From: JADCRZ01 sp031399065
Lineage (GTDB): Bacteria; Bacteroidota; Bacteroidia; Chitinophagales; Chitinophagaceae
Assembly: GCA_031399065.1 (NCBI GenBank)
Contig: JANNOM010000070.1
Coordinates: 1 to 64,000 of the forward strand
Reading direction: 5' to 3'
Length of the DNA: 64,000 nucleotides
Position numbers and translations under genes: made by a program. Position 1 is the first letter of the stretch. Each line of letters opens with the position of its first letter. Of the stretch, positions 42,973 through 51,976 are shown one piece after another. A model generated the notes under the pieces. The model was not told the DNA's origin. It ran no database searches and saw nothing but the letters and a program-made list of their open reading frames with translations.

Positions 42973-43569
42973 TTACTTCGTTTTTTGCAGAATCTCTTTC
43001 ACCGTAATCCGGCTGTTACTATTGGGATTACTATAAGGGGCGTTATTAAAATAACGGTAGATAATGATCCCGTTCTGATCGATTATAAAAGCGGAAGGCC
43101 TTGGAAGAATATGCCCGTTTTTGCCATTGTTTGCCAAAACGTCGATACCATATTTTTTATGTATCGTATCCATATCGGGCGTTACGGCAAAAGCTACTTT
43201 ATAGGCCTGGAGAATTTTTAATCCTTCGTCGCTGATAACCGAAAACTGAGCGTTTGCTATTTTTACCGTCTTTGCGATCCCTTCTTTGGTTTCGGGACTA
43301 ACGGCAATAACAGTTACATTCTGAGCAGCCAGTTGTGCGATGGAGTCCTGGATACTTTTCAGAGCACGCATACAATTAGGACACCAGTAACCCCTGTAAA
43401 ATACTACTACCACCTTACCGGTCTTTAACGTTTCCTTCAGGCTTACCGTTTTTCCGAACTGGTTTACTGCGCTGAAATCAGGTGCTTTTTCTCCCACCGC
43501 CGCCCCCTGCTGCGCCATAATGAACGTAGTGATAGCGATTGCTGCTACTGTACTGAATAATTTTTTCAT
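42973..43569 (-). CDS. Exported peroxiredoxin-like thiol oxidoreductase
   Basis: A 198-aa AhpC/TSA-type thioredoxin-fold protein with a signal peptide (MKKLFSTVAAIAITTFIMAQ). The active site is VVVFYRGYWCPNCMRAL with Cys63 and Cys66; a CxxC is more thioredoxin-like than the single peroxidatic Cys of classical peroxiredoxins. FSVISDEGLKILQAYKVAFAV is the usual peroxiredoxin core. It lies 23 bp after the SDR gene. Periplasmic defence or repair of oxidised targets is likely. Confidence 0.87.
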   Translation of the reverse strand: MKKLFSTVAAIAITTFIMAQQGAAVGEKAPDFSAVNQFGKTVSLKETLKTGKVVVVFYRGYWCPNCMRALKSIQDSIAQLAAQNVTVIAVSPETKEGIAKTVKIANAQFSVISDEGLKILQAYKVAFAVTPDMDTIHKKYGIDVLANNGKNGHILPRPSAFIIDQNGIIIYRYFNNAPYSNPNSNSRITVKEILQKTK

Positions 43570-43592
43570 CGATGTATGTATTTTTATGTTTG

Positions 43593-44318
43593 TTAAATTA
43601 AACGGGCACCCCCATCGACATGAATCACTTCACCGGTGATGGATGGATTAGACATTAGAAAAAGTACGGCTGAAGCCACTTCCTCCGGCGAGGCGATCTT
43701 TTGTACGGGTAATTTTTCCGCGACACCTGCCAGTATCTGTGTTTTATTTTCTCCCATAATGGCGTCCCACATAGGCGTATCCGTGTAGCCCGGTGCTACC
43801 GCGTTGAAACGAATACCTGGAAATTCCATCACCAGCACACGTGCCAGTTGCTCCGCCGAGGCCGTACCCAACCCTGAAACCCATGCACCGGTTATGGGCC
43901 TGTCGGTAGAAACTCCGCCGGTAAAAGTGATGGAACCGTAACGATTCATTTTGCCGGCCCCTGCCCGTACAATCCGCAAACTTCCCAGGATCCGGGTGTT
44001 AAATGCAGCCATGCTTTCTTCCAGGTCGCCATCGGTTACGCTCCCAAGCCGGGCACTGCCTGCAGCCACATAAATGTGGTCGATACCGATTACTGCGCTG
44101 AAAAAACCGGATACCGATTGCTCATTATCCACATCCAGCTTATATCCTTTTACCGATGGCCCTACTGATGCTGCCACAGATGCCGCCTTAGCCGGGTCGC
44201 GGCTGGTAAGGGTAACGTCTGCCCCCATCTCATAAGCCAGGGCGGCAACCGATAAGCCAATACCGGAACTTCCGCCAATTACAAAAATCTTTTTGTCCCT
44301 GATGTTTTTCGTTATCAT
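43593..44318 (-). CDS. SDR-family oxidoreductase without the usual YxxxK pair
   Basis: A 241-aa Rossmann protein. FVIGGSSGIGLSVAAL (TGxxxGxG) binds NAD(P), IYVAAGSAR replaces the usual NNAG, and FNAVAPGYTDTPMW and VIHVDGGARLI are classical SDR ends. The place of the catalytic Tyr-x-x-x-Lys reads GAWVSGLGTASAEQLARV, with no Tyr/Lys couple. It may be an atypical SDR that keeps cofactor binding but has changed catalysis. It leads the operon with the peroxiredoxin and NTF2-like genes and is divergent from the HxlR regulator. Confidence 0.85.
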   Translation of the reverse strand: MITKNIRDKKIFVIGGSSGIGLSVAALAYEMGADVTLTSRDPAKAASVAASVGPSVKGYKLDVDNEQSVSGFFSAVIGIDHIYVAAGSARLGSVTDGDLEESMAAFNTRILGSLRIVRAGAGKMNRYGSITFTGGVSTDRPITGAWVSGLGTASAEQLARVLVMEFPGIRFNAVAPGYTDTPMWDAIMGENKTQILAGVAEKLPVQKIASPEEVASAVLFLMSNPSITGEVIHVDGGARLI

Positions 44319-44358
44319 TTTTATCGTTTAAAATTGTACGGCACAAAAGTAATTTCCT

Positions 44359-44386
44359 GTACTTTTACTTCCCAAAAAGTAAGTAC
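44359..44386. promoter_or_regulatory. Inverted-repeat operator between the SDR and HxlR genes
   Basis: TTACTT (44365-44370), CCCAAA spacer, AAGTAA (44377-44382) form a perfect inverted repeat, with GTAC flanks on both outer sides (44359-44362 and 44383-44386). It lies in the 89-bp divergent region, 22 bp before the regulator ATG. This is the size and layout of HxlR/YodB-type sites, so the regulator probably controls both itself and the SDR operon. Confidence 0.72.
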
Positions 44387-44407
44387 ACACAATTTGGTAA
44401 GTATATT

Positions 44408-44779
44408 ATGAGAAAAGAAAACTCCAGCCATCATATCAATGAAAAAGCTATAACGCTTAATTGTCCCATAACGGCCACCATACTTGCCGTTGGCGGGCGA
44501 TGGAAGATTATTATTCTATGGCAGTTAAAAAACGAAACCCTCCGCTATAATGAGATCAGGAAAGCTATCCCGAATATTTCCGAGAAAATGCTGATACAGC
44601 AACTGAAGGAACTGATACAGAGTGGCTGGGTAAGTAAAAAAGATTATAATGAAATTCCACCGAGAACGGAGTACCGGCTAACCAGGCTGGGTGATTCCTT
44701 TATACCTATCCTGGAACATATTTTTCAATGGGGTACTCAAAATAAGATAATCGATAAAGTAAGGAAGAGTAGTGTATAA
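44408..44779 (+). CDS. HxlR-family winged-helix regulator
   Basis: A 123-aa regulator. NCPITATILAVGGRWKIIILWQL is the family opening, with conserved Cys19 as in redox- or quinone-sensing members. The recognition region ELRYNEIRKAIPNISEKMLIQQLKEL and the wing IPPRTEYRLTRLGDSFIPIL follow. It is divergent from the SDR/peroxiredoxin operon, whose products suggest that electrophiles or oxidants are the cue. Confidence 0.93.
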   Translation: MRKENSSHHINEKAITLNCPITATILAVGGRWKIIILWQLKNETLRYNEIRKAIPNISEKMLIQQLKELIQSGWVSKKDYNEIPPRTEYRLTRLGDSFIPILEHIFQWGTQNKIIDKVRKSSV

Positions 44780-44810
44780 GATACCGTGGCACGGTAAACA
44801 AGGGCAATTA

Positions 44811-45179
44811 CTAAATGAAAGACAGTATATTGATTTTCGACTGGATGTAACATTCCTTACAATGACTGAACGTCCAGATACAGTCGATAAAATCCGTAAC
44901 GATATGAAGCAGCAGGGCGATGGCTACTATCCTCGTTTTTTTAAAAGCAAACGCAACCAGGTAGATGCCTATCGCCCAAAAAGAATGTAGCGGATGGAAA
45001 CCTATACTGCACCTGTCTGCATCGAAAACAGGCGTAGCCAGCAGATGATCGGCGTCTATTACGATTGCTGCGATAAATATCAATCCTGTCATTTTCCAGT
45101 TGTTCCGGAAGAACAGGTAAGCGACCAAAAACGGGAATAAAAAATGAAGGGAGTAGTGAACGATCGGTTGTGCAGTCAT
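44811..45179 (-). CDS. DUF6122 membrane protein
   Basis: A 122-aa protein with three to four hydrophobic helices. VIDADHLLATPVFDADRCSIGFHPLH (near 42-67) is the metal-like motif of DUF6122, and LLLHIVTDFIDCIW near 87-100 is a second. The His/Asp pattern (DADH, HPLH, HIVTD) resembles membrane metal-dependent hydrolases of the YdjM type, but activity is unknown. It is 8 bp after the GH26 gene stop, so perhaps cotranscribed. Confidence 0.85.
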   Translation of the reverse strand: MTAQPIVHYSLHFLFPFLVAYLFFRNNWKMTGLIFIAAIVIDADHLLATPVFDADRCSIGFHPLHSFWAIGIYLVAFAFKKTRIVAIALLLHIVTDFIDCIWTFSHCKECYIQSKINILSFI

Positions 45180-45187
45180 ACAGTTGG

Positions 45188-46315
45188 TTACCGGTAAATG
45201 CGTTTTAGATCCTTTTCAAAAAGCGTATAAGGGTCCCGGTAGAACTTCATGAAATCAGGTACGCTGCTATGGCCGGGAAAAGGAGCATAATAGTGGGTGG
45301 GGCTTGTTTTATCGTTTCTCCATACCAGTACGTAGCAGAGTTGCAGGCTATCCTGTTTCATAATTTTCAGCAACACATCGTTCCACCAGGAGGGATTGGG
45401 AAGAGACTCCAGGCCGGTTTCGGTAAAGGCGGCCAGCTTACCCTGGCTGCGGGCAAAGCCGGATACTATGCCGAGTTTTCTGGAGGCTGCTTCCAGCTTA
45501 TATCCATCGCGGCCCATGTCACCATAGTTATCTACACCGCAAAGATCCACCCATTGATTGCCCGGGTAGCGGTCAAGGTATTCTTCTTCTGAATTAAACT
45601 GGTTATCGGGAGAAAACGCATAGATGAAATTATGAACCCCTATACTATCCCGGAGATACGAAACCGTAAATCTCCATAAATCGATAAACTCCTCTTTGGT
45701 GCAATGGGGCTTGCCCCACCAGAACCACCCGCCGTCAAATTCATGAAAGGGCCGGAAGATCATAGGAACGGCTTTTCCATCGGCACCCCGGGTATTTTTG
45801 GCCCACTCTCCTATTCCTTTCAATATCTCTTTATATGATTCATGCGCCTGCCCTCCCGGTACAATGTATTTTACGGCAGGCCGCGATACCGAGTCCTTCC
45901 AGTAAAAGCCCCCGGCCGAAACAGGATTGTTGAAGTGCCAGGCTACGGTGATCACGCCTCCGCGGTTATAGGTTTGGGTGACCGTCTTTCTTACTTCCGC
46001 CTTCGAACGTTCCGTTTCTTCCGGCTTACCGCCACTGAATCCGCTGAAATCCACCCCTATCACCCCTGGATGAGAGCCGGTAACGGATTTAACATCCGAC
46101 CTGTCAGCATCGCCCGACCATCCATGACCGTATTCCGTTGCATGCTGGTGCCCAAAAAGGGTATGCTGCTTAGATAAGGTCATTAGATTTTTGTAAAGAG
46201 CTTTCGTTTCCAGGGTGGCATTTCTATCGATGGGCAATTCCTGCTGTGCGCTCACTGTGCCAAAGACAAAAAGCAGGCAGAGGCCGTTGTATAATTTATT
46301 CCGTTTTAGTTCCAT
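45188..46315 (-). CDS. Glycoside hydrolase family 26 beta-mannanase
   Basis: A 375-aa exported GH26 enzyme. The ATG at 46315 gives a signal peptide MELKRNKLYNGLCLLFVFGTVSA; an in-frame ATG four codons earlier is possible. The barrel shows FGHQHATEYGHGW, VAWHFNNP, RPFHEFDGGWFWWG with acid/base Glu192, FSPDNQF, GVDNYGD and AAFTETGLES with nucleophile Glu299. It cleaves beta-1,4-mannan or glucomannan in the periplasm or outside. It is not next to other mannan genes, so its pathway partners lie elsewhere. Confidence 0.93.
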   Translation of the reverse strand: MELKRNKLYNGLCLLFVFGTVSAQQELPIDRNATLETKALYKNLMTLSKQHTLFGHQHATEYGHGWSGDADRSDVKSVTGSHPGVIGVDFSGFSGGKPEETERSKAEVRKTVTQTYNRGGVITVAWHFNNPVSAGGFYWKDSVSRPAVKYIVPGGQAHESYKEILKGIGEWAKNTRGADGKAVPMIFRPFHEFDGGWFWWGKPHCTKEEFIDLWRFTVSYLRDSIGVHNFIYAFSPDNQFNSEEEYLDRYPGNQWVDLCGVDNYGDMGRDGYKLEAASRKLGIVSGFARSQGKLAAFTETGLESLPNPSWWNDVLLKIMKQDSLQLCYVLVWRNDKTSPTHYYAPFPGHSSVPDFMKFYRDPYTLFEKDLKRIYR

Positions 46316-46431
46316 CTGGCAATACATTGAGCAGTAAAAGTATTCATTTCACATTATACGAAATGATACTTTTATATCCTTTTATATGCTGTAGTCGCTA
46401 AAGTGCTATTTTTACCGGTAAAATAAACAGG

Positions 46432-46812
46432 TTGAAAATATTCAATAGTATATTTTGTATTCTCTTCATCATAAGTGCGGCGCTCCAGTACAATGATCCC
46501 GATCCTTATGTATGGGTGCCTATATACCTCTATGGTGCATGGTTATGTTACCGGGCGGTTAAAGGCCAATATTATCCGCGGGCTTATATAGCGGGCATTA
46601 TCGTTTATAGTGCCTATGCTTTATACCTGTTATTCGATAAAACGGGGGTAATAAACTGGTGGCAGGAACACGATGCGGAAAACATCGTTCAGGGTATGAA
46701 AGCTACTAAACCCTGGATAGAAGAGACCCGTGAATTTGGGGGGTTGATCATCCTGATTATTGCTTTGTCGGTTAATTATTATGTGAGCAAAAAAGATGTT
46801 TCTAAGAGGTAG
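46432..46812 (+). CDS. Transmembrane 220 family protein (TTG start)
   Basis: A 126-aa protein with four hydrophobic segments. It begins MKIFNSIFCILFIISAALQYNDPD, where the QYNDPDP motif is typical of the family, and continues with VWVPIYLYGAWLCYRA and a WW-EHDAENIVQG loop. The start is TTG at 46432, since the family N-terminus begins exactly there and no ATG is near. Function unknown. Confidence 0.8.
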   Translation: MKIFNSIFCILFIISAALQYNDPDPYVWVPIYLYGAWLCYRAVKGQYYPRAYIAGIIVYSAYALYLLFDKTGVINWWQEHDAENIVQGMKATKPWIEETREFGGLIILIIALSVNYYVSKKDVSKR

Positions 46813-46885
46813 ATTTGATAACTATTGTAAATAATACGATATAATTTAGATACCGTAAATAACGTATTTTACTTAAAACCTGAGT

Positions 46886-49168
46886 ATGAAAACAGTTATT
46901 GTCAGAAACGCCCTTTTGTTTTTTTTCCTTTTCCCCCATGCCAGCATTTTTGCCCAAACCCCGCAGCAACTGCAAAATGCCCTGGCTTTTTCCAGGCTTT
47001 ATGGATACATTAAATATTTTCATCCCAGTGATGAAGCTGCTTCCATTGATTGGAACCGGTTTGCGATTTACGGAAGCGGGCGCGTTAGTTTATGTAAAAA
47101 TTCGAAGGAATTAATGGAAGTATTGGATACCATTTTTAAACCCATTGCACCTTCGCTGCAGCTTTTTCAGGTAAACGGAAACGCGCGTGTTAATGATCCG
47201 GTGCTACTATCCGCTAAAAAAAAGGAATATAAAACCATTGCATGGCAGCATATAGGTGTAGGTACCGGGATGGCTCACCAAAATAATGTGTATCGAAGCG
47301 CGCGAACAAACCGGTCTACCGTCACTCCTTCAACTGCCCCCGCATTTGCCCCTGCATTTAGTTTCCTGAATGCACAATCATTACAGGGCAAGGCATTTGT
47401 ATTTAAAGGCAGAATGCGGCTGATGAAAGGAGATGGGCAAGGTCAGTTATGGGTTCGTGTGGATAAAACCAACGGCGCAACAGGGTTTTTCGATAATATG
47501 AACGACCGGCCGGTTAAAAGCAAAGAATGGGCTACCTACGAAATAAATGGAACGATAGATACCAATGCCCGCAGTATTTATTTTGGAATCATGCTGGGAG
47601 ATAAAGGAGTATTACAGTTTGATGATCTCAGTTTTACTGTAAAAGATGGGGATGTATGGAAAGAATTATATACCAATTCCTTTACGGAAAGCGACAAGGG
47701 CGATTCATCCAAGAACTTGACTTTTAAAGCTTTTCCATACTACAGAATTGCAATAGAAAATGAAAGCTCCCAGGGCATTGCATCCATCAGTAGTATGGAA
47801 AAAGAATTGCTAAATGAATCGCATGATACTTTATTCCAACAACATCCACATGTAGGAGAGTATATCGAAAAATCTATCGGCGCGGGAATTACCGCCATTA
47901 TACCGCTGGCCTTATACGGCACACCCAAACAAACCTTCCCCGTGGCAGATACCGCCGGCTTAAGGCGTTTGAAAGAAGCGTTAATAAATATTCCCTCTTC
48001 TGACATAAGCGGTAATAATTTATATACCCGGTTGGGCGATCTTGCTATCACCTGGAATGTATTCCAGCATTTTTATCCTTATTTCGATGTTATTAAAACC
48101 GATTGGAATGCAGCATTGGAAAAAGCCGTCGAACGGGCGTATACTGATAAAACTGATATTGATTTTCATAAAACGCTGCAGTTGATGACTGCTCAGTTAA
48201 AGGACGGTCATGTGTATGTAAATGCCCTCTTTAGTAAAGCGTTTTTTATGCCTGCCATATCCTGGGAATGGCTGGAGGGGCAACTCGTAATTACTTACGT
48301 AAGCGACACTTCTCTTTCAATTAAAAGGGGAGATATTGTAACCGAGATAAATGACAAAACTGCGAAGCATTATTTCAGCGGTATCGATTCCACCATTTCC
48401 GCAGCAACTACCGGCTGGCTTCAATACAAGGCTAAAACGGGATCCCTGATGGGTGAAAAAGGATCTGCCATAAAATTAAAGATTCTGCACGCCGATAACA
48501 AGACGGACACGGTAACTATTACCCGCGAAACCAGCATTTCGCAGTATAACGCAGCACTTCCGAAGCAGGATTCTATTAAACTGTTCCCGAACGATATGAC
48601 GTATATAAATATTGGAATGGCTTCTATGTCTACCATCGAAAAGATGCTGCCAGTGTTGAAGAAAAGTAAAGTGATCATCTGCGACCTTCGTGGGTATCCC
48701 AACAACAACAGCAATTTTATAAAATACCTGCTTCACCAAAAAGACACTTCCAGGCAATGGATGCAGATACCCCTGGTCATTTATCCCGACAGGGAGCGTA
48801 TAGCAGGCTGGAAAAAGATGGGCTGGGAGTTGCAGCCGACCGGTGATAGACTGAACGCGAAAATTCTTTTCCTGATCGATGGAAGGGCTATCAGCTACGC
48901 TGAAAGCTATATGGGCTTCATCGAACACTATAAGCTGGCAACTATTATCGGTCAGCCGACTGCCGGCACTAATGGCAACATAAATCCCTTTACATTGCCA
49001 GGTGGCTATTATATCTCCTGGACCGGTATGAAAGTATTAAAACACGATGGCACTACTCACCACGGAGTAGGCATACAGCCAAATATACTGGTAAATAAAA
49101 CAATCAAAGGTGTTCGGGAAGGACGAGATGAGTTTTTGGAAAAAGCCATAGAAATAGGAAGTAAATAA
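46886..49168 (+). CDS. S41-family (C-terminal processing) peptidase, exported
   Basis: A 760-aa protein with a signal peptide ending HASIFAQT. An N-terminal helical region starts LAFSRLYGYIKYFHPSDEA (a recurring block of such Bacteroidota proteins), a jelly-roll-like part covers about 115-270 (FKGRMRLMKGDGQGQLW), and the C-terminal S41 domain runs from about 390, with a PDZ-like part (IKRGDIVTEINDK). The catalytic region is FLIDGRAISYAESYMG, where the Ser of ISYAES is the expected nucleophile, then GQPTAGTNG. It acts in the periplasm or at the outer membrane. Substrate unknown. Confidence 0.88.
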   Translation: MKTVIVRNALLFFFLFPHASIFAQTPQQLQNALAFSRLYGYIKYFHPSDEAASIDWNRFAIYGSGRVSLCKNSKELMEVLDTIFKPIAPSLQLFQVNGNARVNDPVLLSAKKKEYKTIAWQHIGVGTGMAHQNNVYRSARTNRSTVTPSTAPAFAPAFSFLNAQSLQGKAFVFKGRMRLMKGDGQGQLWVRVDKTNGATGFFDNMNDRPVKSKEWATYEINGTIDTNARSIYFGIMLGDKGVLQFDDLSFTVKDGDVWKELYTNSFTESDKGDSSKNLTFKAFPYYRIAIENESSQGIASISSMEKELLNESHDTLFQQHPHVGEYIEKSIGAGITAIIPLALYGTPKQTFPVADTAGLRRLKEALINIPSSDISGNNLYTRLGDLAITWNVFQHFYPYFDVIKTDWNAALEKAVERAYTDKTDIDFHKTLQLMTAQLKDGHVYVNALFSKAFFMPAISWEWLEGQLVITYVSDTSLSIKRGDIVTEINDKTAKHYFSGIDSTISAATTGWLQYKAKTGSLMGEKGSAIKLKILHADNKTDTVTITRETSISQYNAALPKQDSIKLFPNDMTYINIGMASMSTIEKMLPVLKKSKVIICDLRGYPNNNSNFIKYLLHQKDTSRQWMQIPLVIYPDRERIAGWKKMGWELQPTGDRLNAKILFLIDGRAISYAESYMGFIEHYKLATIIGQPTAGTNGNINPFTLPGGYYISWTGMKVLKHDGTTHHGVGIQPNILVNKTIKGVREGRDEFLEKAIEIGSK

Positions 49169-49251
49169 TACCCGCCTTTGAATTAAACCGTACGACTTAT
49201 CTTTGATCTTTATTAATAGTAAACAGTTTCTTACCCCCATACGCATTTTTT

Positions 49252-49611
49252 ATGACGTACGATGAATTGATAAAAGATCACTCCGCCAGCGTCATCGAGA
49301 AGCTGGTGAGAACCGTGGTAAGTCAGGACCCCGTGGAGATCCGCTTCGACTACCTGGAAAACGACCAGTGGGCCATTATTACAATGCATGAATATGAAGA
49401 AGACAAAGAAGTATCCGTGCGCCTCCACCCCGATGATTATTTCGATCTGTATTTTGGCTATTACGATAACGATGATGAATACTTTGAAATCATAAAACCA
49501 CTGACTGAGGAAGAGAAAGACATATTGCCCCGGGGTTTAAAGAAACTCATGAAAAAAGTACTTGAAGACGAAAAAGGCATACGCATCGCAGGTAATTTCT
49601 TATCGCACTAA
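49252..49611 (+). CDS. Acidic hypothetical protein, 119 aa
   Basis: An acidic cytoplasmic protein, MTYDELIKDHSASVIEKLV at the start, then alternating strands (PVEIRFDYLENDQWAIITMHEYEED, VSVRLHPDDYFDLYFGYYDNDDEYF) and a C-terminal helix ELKKLMKKVLEDEK-like. I do not recognise a named family. Codon use matches the neighbours and it has a clean frame, so it is a real gene. It stands alone 83 bp after the peptidase gene. Confidence 0.7.
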   Translation: MTYDELIKDHSASVIEKLVRTVVSQDPVEIRFDYLENDQWAIITMHEYEEDKEVSVRLHPDDYFDLYFGYYDNDDEYFEIIKPLTEEEKDILPRGLKKLMKKVLEDEKGIRIAGNFLSH

Positions 49612-50090
49612 CGTTAACGTATCTTTTTTACTAACCTGAGATAGATGCCGCTTATTCGGAAACGGGTAAATCCTGAAAACAACCGTCCGCCGGATTGACA
49701 CCAGTTTAACCAGTTGACCGATATACATGTTTCAGGAGCTGAACTACTGGGTAATATAGGTAAAAATAACTTATCACTGAGACGGGAGAAGAAAAAAAGG
49801 AGGTATGTAGAAACAAACCTCCGATGGTTATTAACCATTAAACCTTATCCTATGAAAACACAAAGTTAAAAAAAAAATAACACAAACATCACCTGCGAAA
49901 AAAAATTGATGAATATCAAGTATTTTCTGAAGCCTGGTTAAGGAATTACACGTATGCAAAGGCAGGAATATGAAAGGTTAACGAATTAGAACAGTCGCGT
50001 ATCACCAACTCAACACTGGCATAAAAAAATGCAATAGTATTTTTAAGTTATTTTTTATCCACTATATTGTGGTAGCTGTACGCCGGTCTA
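49612..50090. other. 479-bp gene-less stretch with two adjacent hairpins
   Basis: No convincing coding frame. GGAGGT (49799-49804) pairs with ACCTCC (49817-49822), and ATGGTT (49824-49829) pairs with AACCAT (49833-49838), so two short stems stand side by side. A five-codon frame (MKTQS) follows at 49852. The rest is AT-rich and leads to the kinase start. A leader or small-RNA role is possible but unsupported. Confidence 0.45.
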
Positions 50091-51923
50091 ATGAATTTTA
50101 CACAACATCAATTACTGGAAATTTTAGCACAGTCGCCCAATGCGACCGCCATCTACCGTACCGGGCAAATCATTATAGAATATGCCAACGATGCTATGAT
50201 CGCCTTTTGGGATAAAGACAGGACAGTAATTGGTAAGCCGATGGAGGAAGTGTTACCCGAATTAAAAGAACAACCTTTTATAAAAATACTGCAGGAAATA
50301 TGGGTAACCGGCATTACGTACGAGGCCCGAAATACGGCAGCACAACTGATGGTAAACGGCAAACTTCAAACATTCTACTTCGACTTTACCTACATGCCGA
50401 TATTAGAAGACAAAAAAGTGATAGCCATTTTACACACCGCCAAAGATGTAACGGAACAGAACCTGTACCTGGAAGAAAGCGAAAACAGGTTCAGGTTTCT
50501 GCTTAACGCTATTCCACAGCAGGTTTGGACTGCCTTGCCGGACGGTAAACTGGATTACGTGAACCAGGTGGTATGTGACGACTTCGGAAGTAGTGGCGAT
50601 ACCATTGCGGGGAACGGCTGGCAGGAATACATACACCCTGATGATCTGGCCGGTTGCCTTCATAATTGGAACATGGCGCTCGAAAGCGGAACGGAATATA
50701 TGGTTGAATTCCGGTTGCGCTTCAGGGATGGATTGTACCGGTGGCACCTTGCCCGTGCACTACCCCTGGTAGAACAGGGCACTATTAAACTCTGGCTGGG
50801 GACCAATACCAATATAGATATTCAAAAAAGAAACGAGCACAAAAAAGACGAATTCATATCGATTGCCAGTCATGAACTGAAAACACCGCTTACCAGCATT
50901 AAGGGCTTTAACCAGTTGATGCAGCGAACCATCGATCAGGAAAAACTGCAGACCTTTTTAAAAAAATCGGGGGAAAATATAAGCAACCTGGAAAGACTGA
51001 TCAATGACCTGCTGGACGTTACCAAGCTGAACGCCGGCAAAATGAATTACGCTATGGAGCCATTCAATTTCAGGCATATGATGGCAAACAGCATAGAAAA
51101 CCTCCAGCTTACCGTTTCCACGCATGAAATAATACTGGAGAACAGCCCCGATATCATCTTTCACGGAGACCAGTTCCGGCTGGAACAGGTGATGCATAAT
51201 TTTTTATCCAACGCCATAAAGTATTCTCCTGAAGGAGGTAAAATAATCGTTAATGGAATCGTTGAACGGGATAATATTATTGTATCAGTCCAGGATTTTG
51301 GTATAGGCATAGCCGGTGACAAACTTGATAAACTATTTGACCGTTATTACCGGGTCGACAATACCGACATGCGCTTTGAAGGGCTTGGGCTGGGATTATT
51401 TATATCATCCGAAATCTTAAAACGGCACCAGGGAAGCTTCTGGATAGAAAGCGAGCTTCATAAAGGGGCTACCTTTTATTTCAGGCTGCCTCTTTCCCGT
51501 TCTTTAATGAATGAACCTACCGTTATAACAGACACTTATTATAAGGATAGTTTCATAACCATTCAATTTAATAAAGCAAAAAAATGCCTGGAAGTTGACT
51601 GGACCGGTTTTCAGGACCTGGCATCGGTACAAAGAGGAGGAAGGATGATGCTGGAGATGATGGCAAAAAACTATTGCAGTAAAATATTAAACGATAACAG
51701 GCAGGTGAAGGGCACCTGGTCGGAAGCAGCCGACTGGGCAAGAAACGAATGGTTGCCAGAAATAGAAAGAGCGGGCCTCCGTTACCTCGCATGGATCTAT
51801 TCTCCCAGCATGTTCAGCCAGTTATCGACGAAAAAAAGCGTAGACGCCATTAGCAACGTTACTACACAATTTTTTACCGACGCCGTAGCCGCTGAAGAAT
51901 GGATAGATCAGCAACCGGCATAG
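50091..51923 (+). CDS. PAS-domain sensor histidine kinase with an extra C-terminal STAS-like domain
   Basis: A soluble 610-aa kinase with no membrane helices. Two PAS domains lie at about 8-125 and 130-248 (the second ends DGLYRWHLARALPL, W-L-G-T-N-T-N as in PAC motifs). HisKA follows with FISIASHELKTPLTS (His261), then the ATPase domain with NFLSNAIKYSPEGG (N box), VQDFGIGIAGDKL and LGLGLFISSEILK. From about 490 there is a tail of 120 residues (FITIQFNKAKKCLEVDWTGF to AAEEWIDQQPA) that looks like a STAS/SEC14-type alpha-beta domain. A cytosolic cue and a protein partner are likely. No response regulator lies beside it. Confidence 0.92.
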   Translation: MNFTQHQLLEILAQSPNATAIYRTGQIIIEYANDAMIAFWDKDRTVIGKPMEEVLPELKEQPFIKILQEIWVTGITYEARNTAAQLMVNGKLQTFYFDFTYMPILEDKKVIAILHTAKDVTEQNLYLEESENRFRFLLNAIPQQVWTALPDGKLDYVNQVVCDDFGSSGDTIAGNGWQEYIHPDDLAGCLHNWNMALESGTEYMVEFRLRFRDGLYRWHLARALPLVEQGTIKLWLGTNTNIDIQKRNEHKKDEFISIASHELKTPLTSIKGFNQLMQRTIDQEKLQTFLKKSGENISNLERLINDLLDVTKLNAGKMNYAMEPFNFRHMMANSIENLQLTVSTHEIILENSPDIIFHGDQFRLEQVMHNFLSNAIKYSPEGGKIIVNGIVERDNIIVSVQDFGIGIAGDKLDKLFDRYYRVDNTDMRFEGLGLGLFISSEILKRHQGSFWIESELHKGATFYFRLPLSRSLMNEPTVITDTYYKDSFITIQFNKAKKCLEVDWTGFQDLASVQRGGRMMLEMMAKNYCSKILNDNRQVKGTWSEAADWARNEWLPEIERAGLRYLAWIYSPSMFSQLSTKKSVDAISNVTTQFFTDAVAAEEWIDQQPA

Positions 51924-51976
51924 CTTACCTGCCTTTTAATCCAGTAAGACTAATCACTTATTGATATTCAATACAC

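Noticed and set aside
49614..49838. 74-aa minus-strand frame in the gap before the PAS kinase
   Set aside because: Composition is not protein-like, it runs through the two hairpins and has no neighbour coupling.
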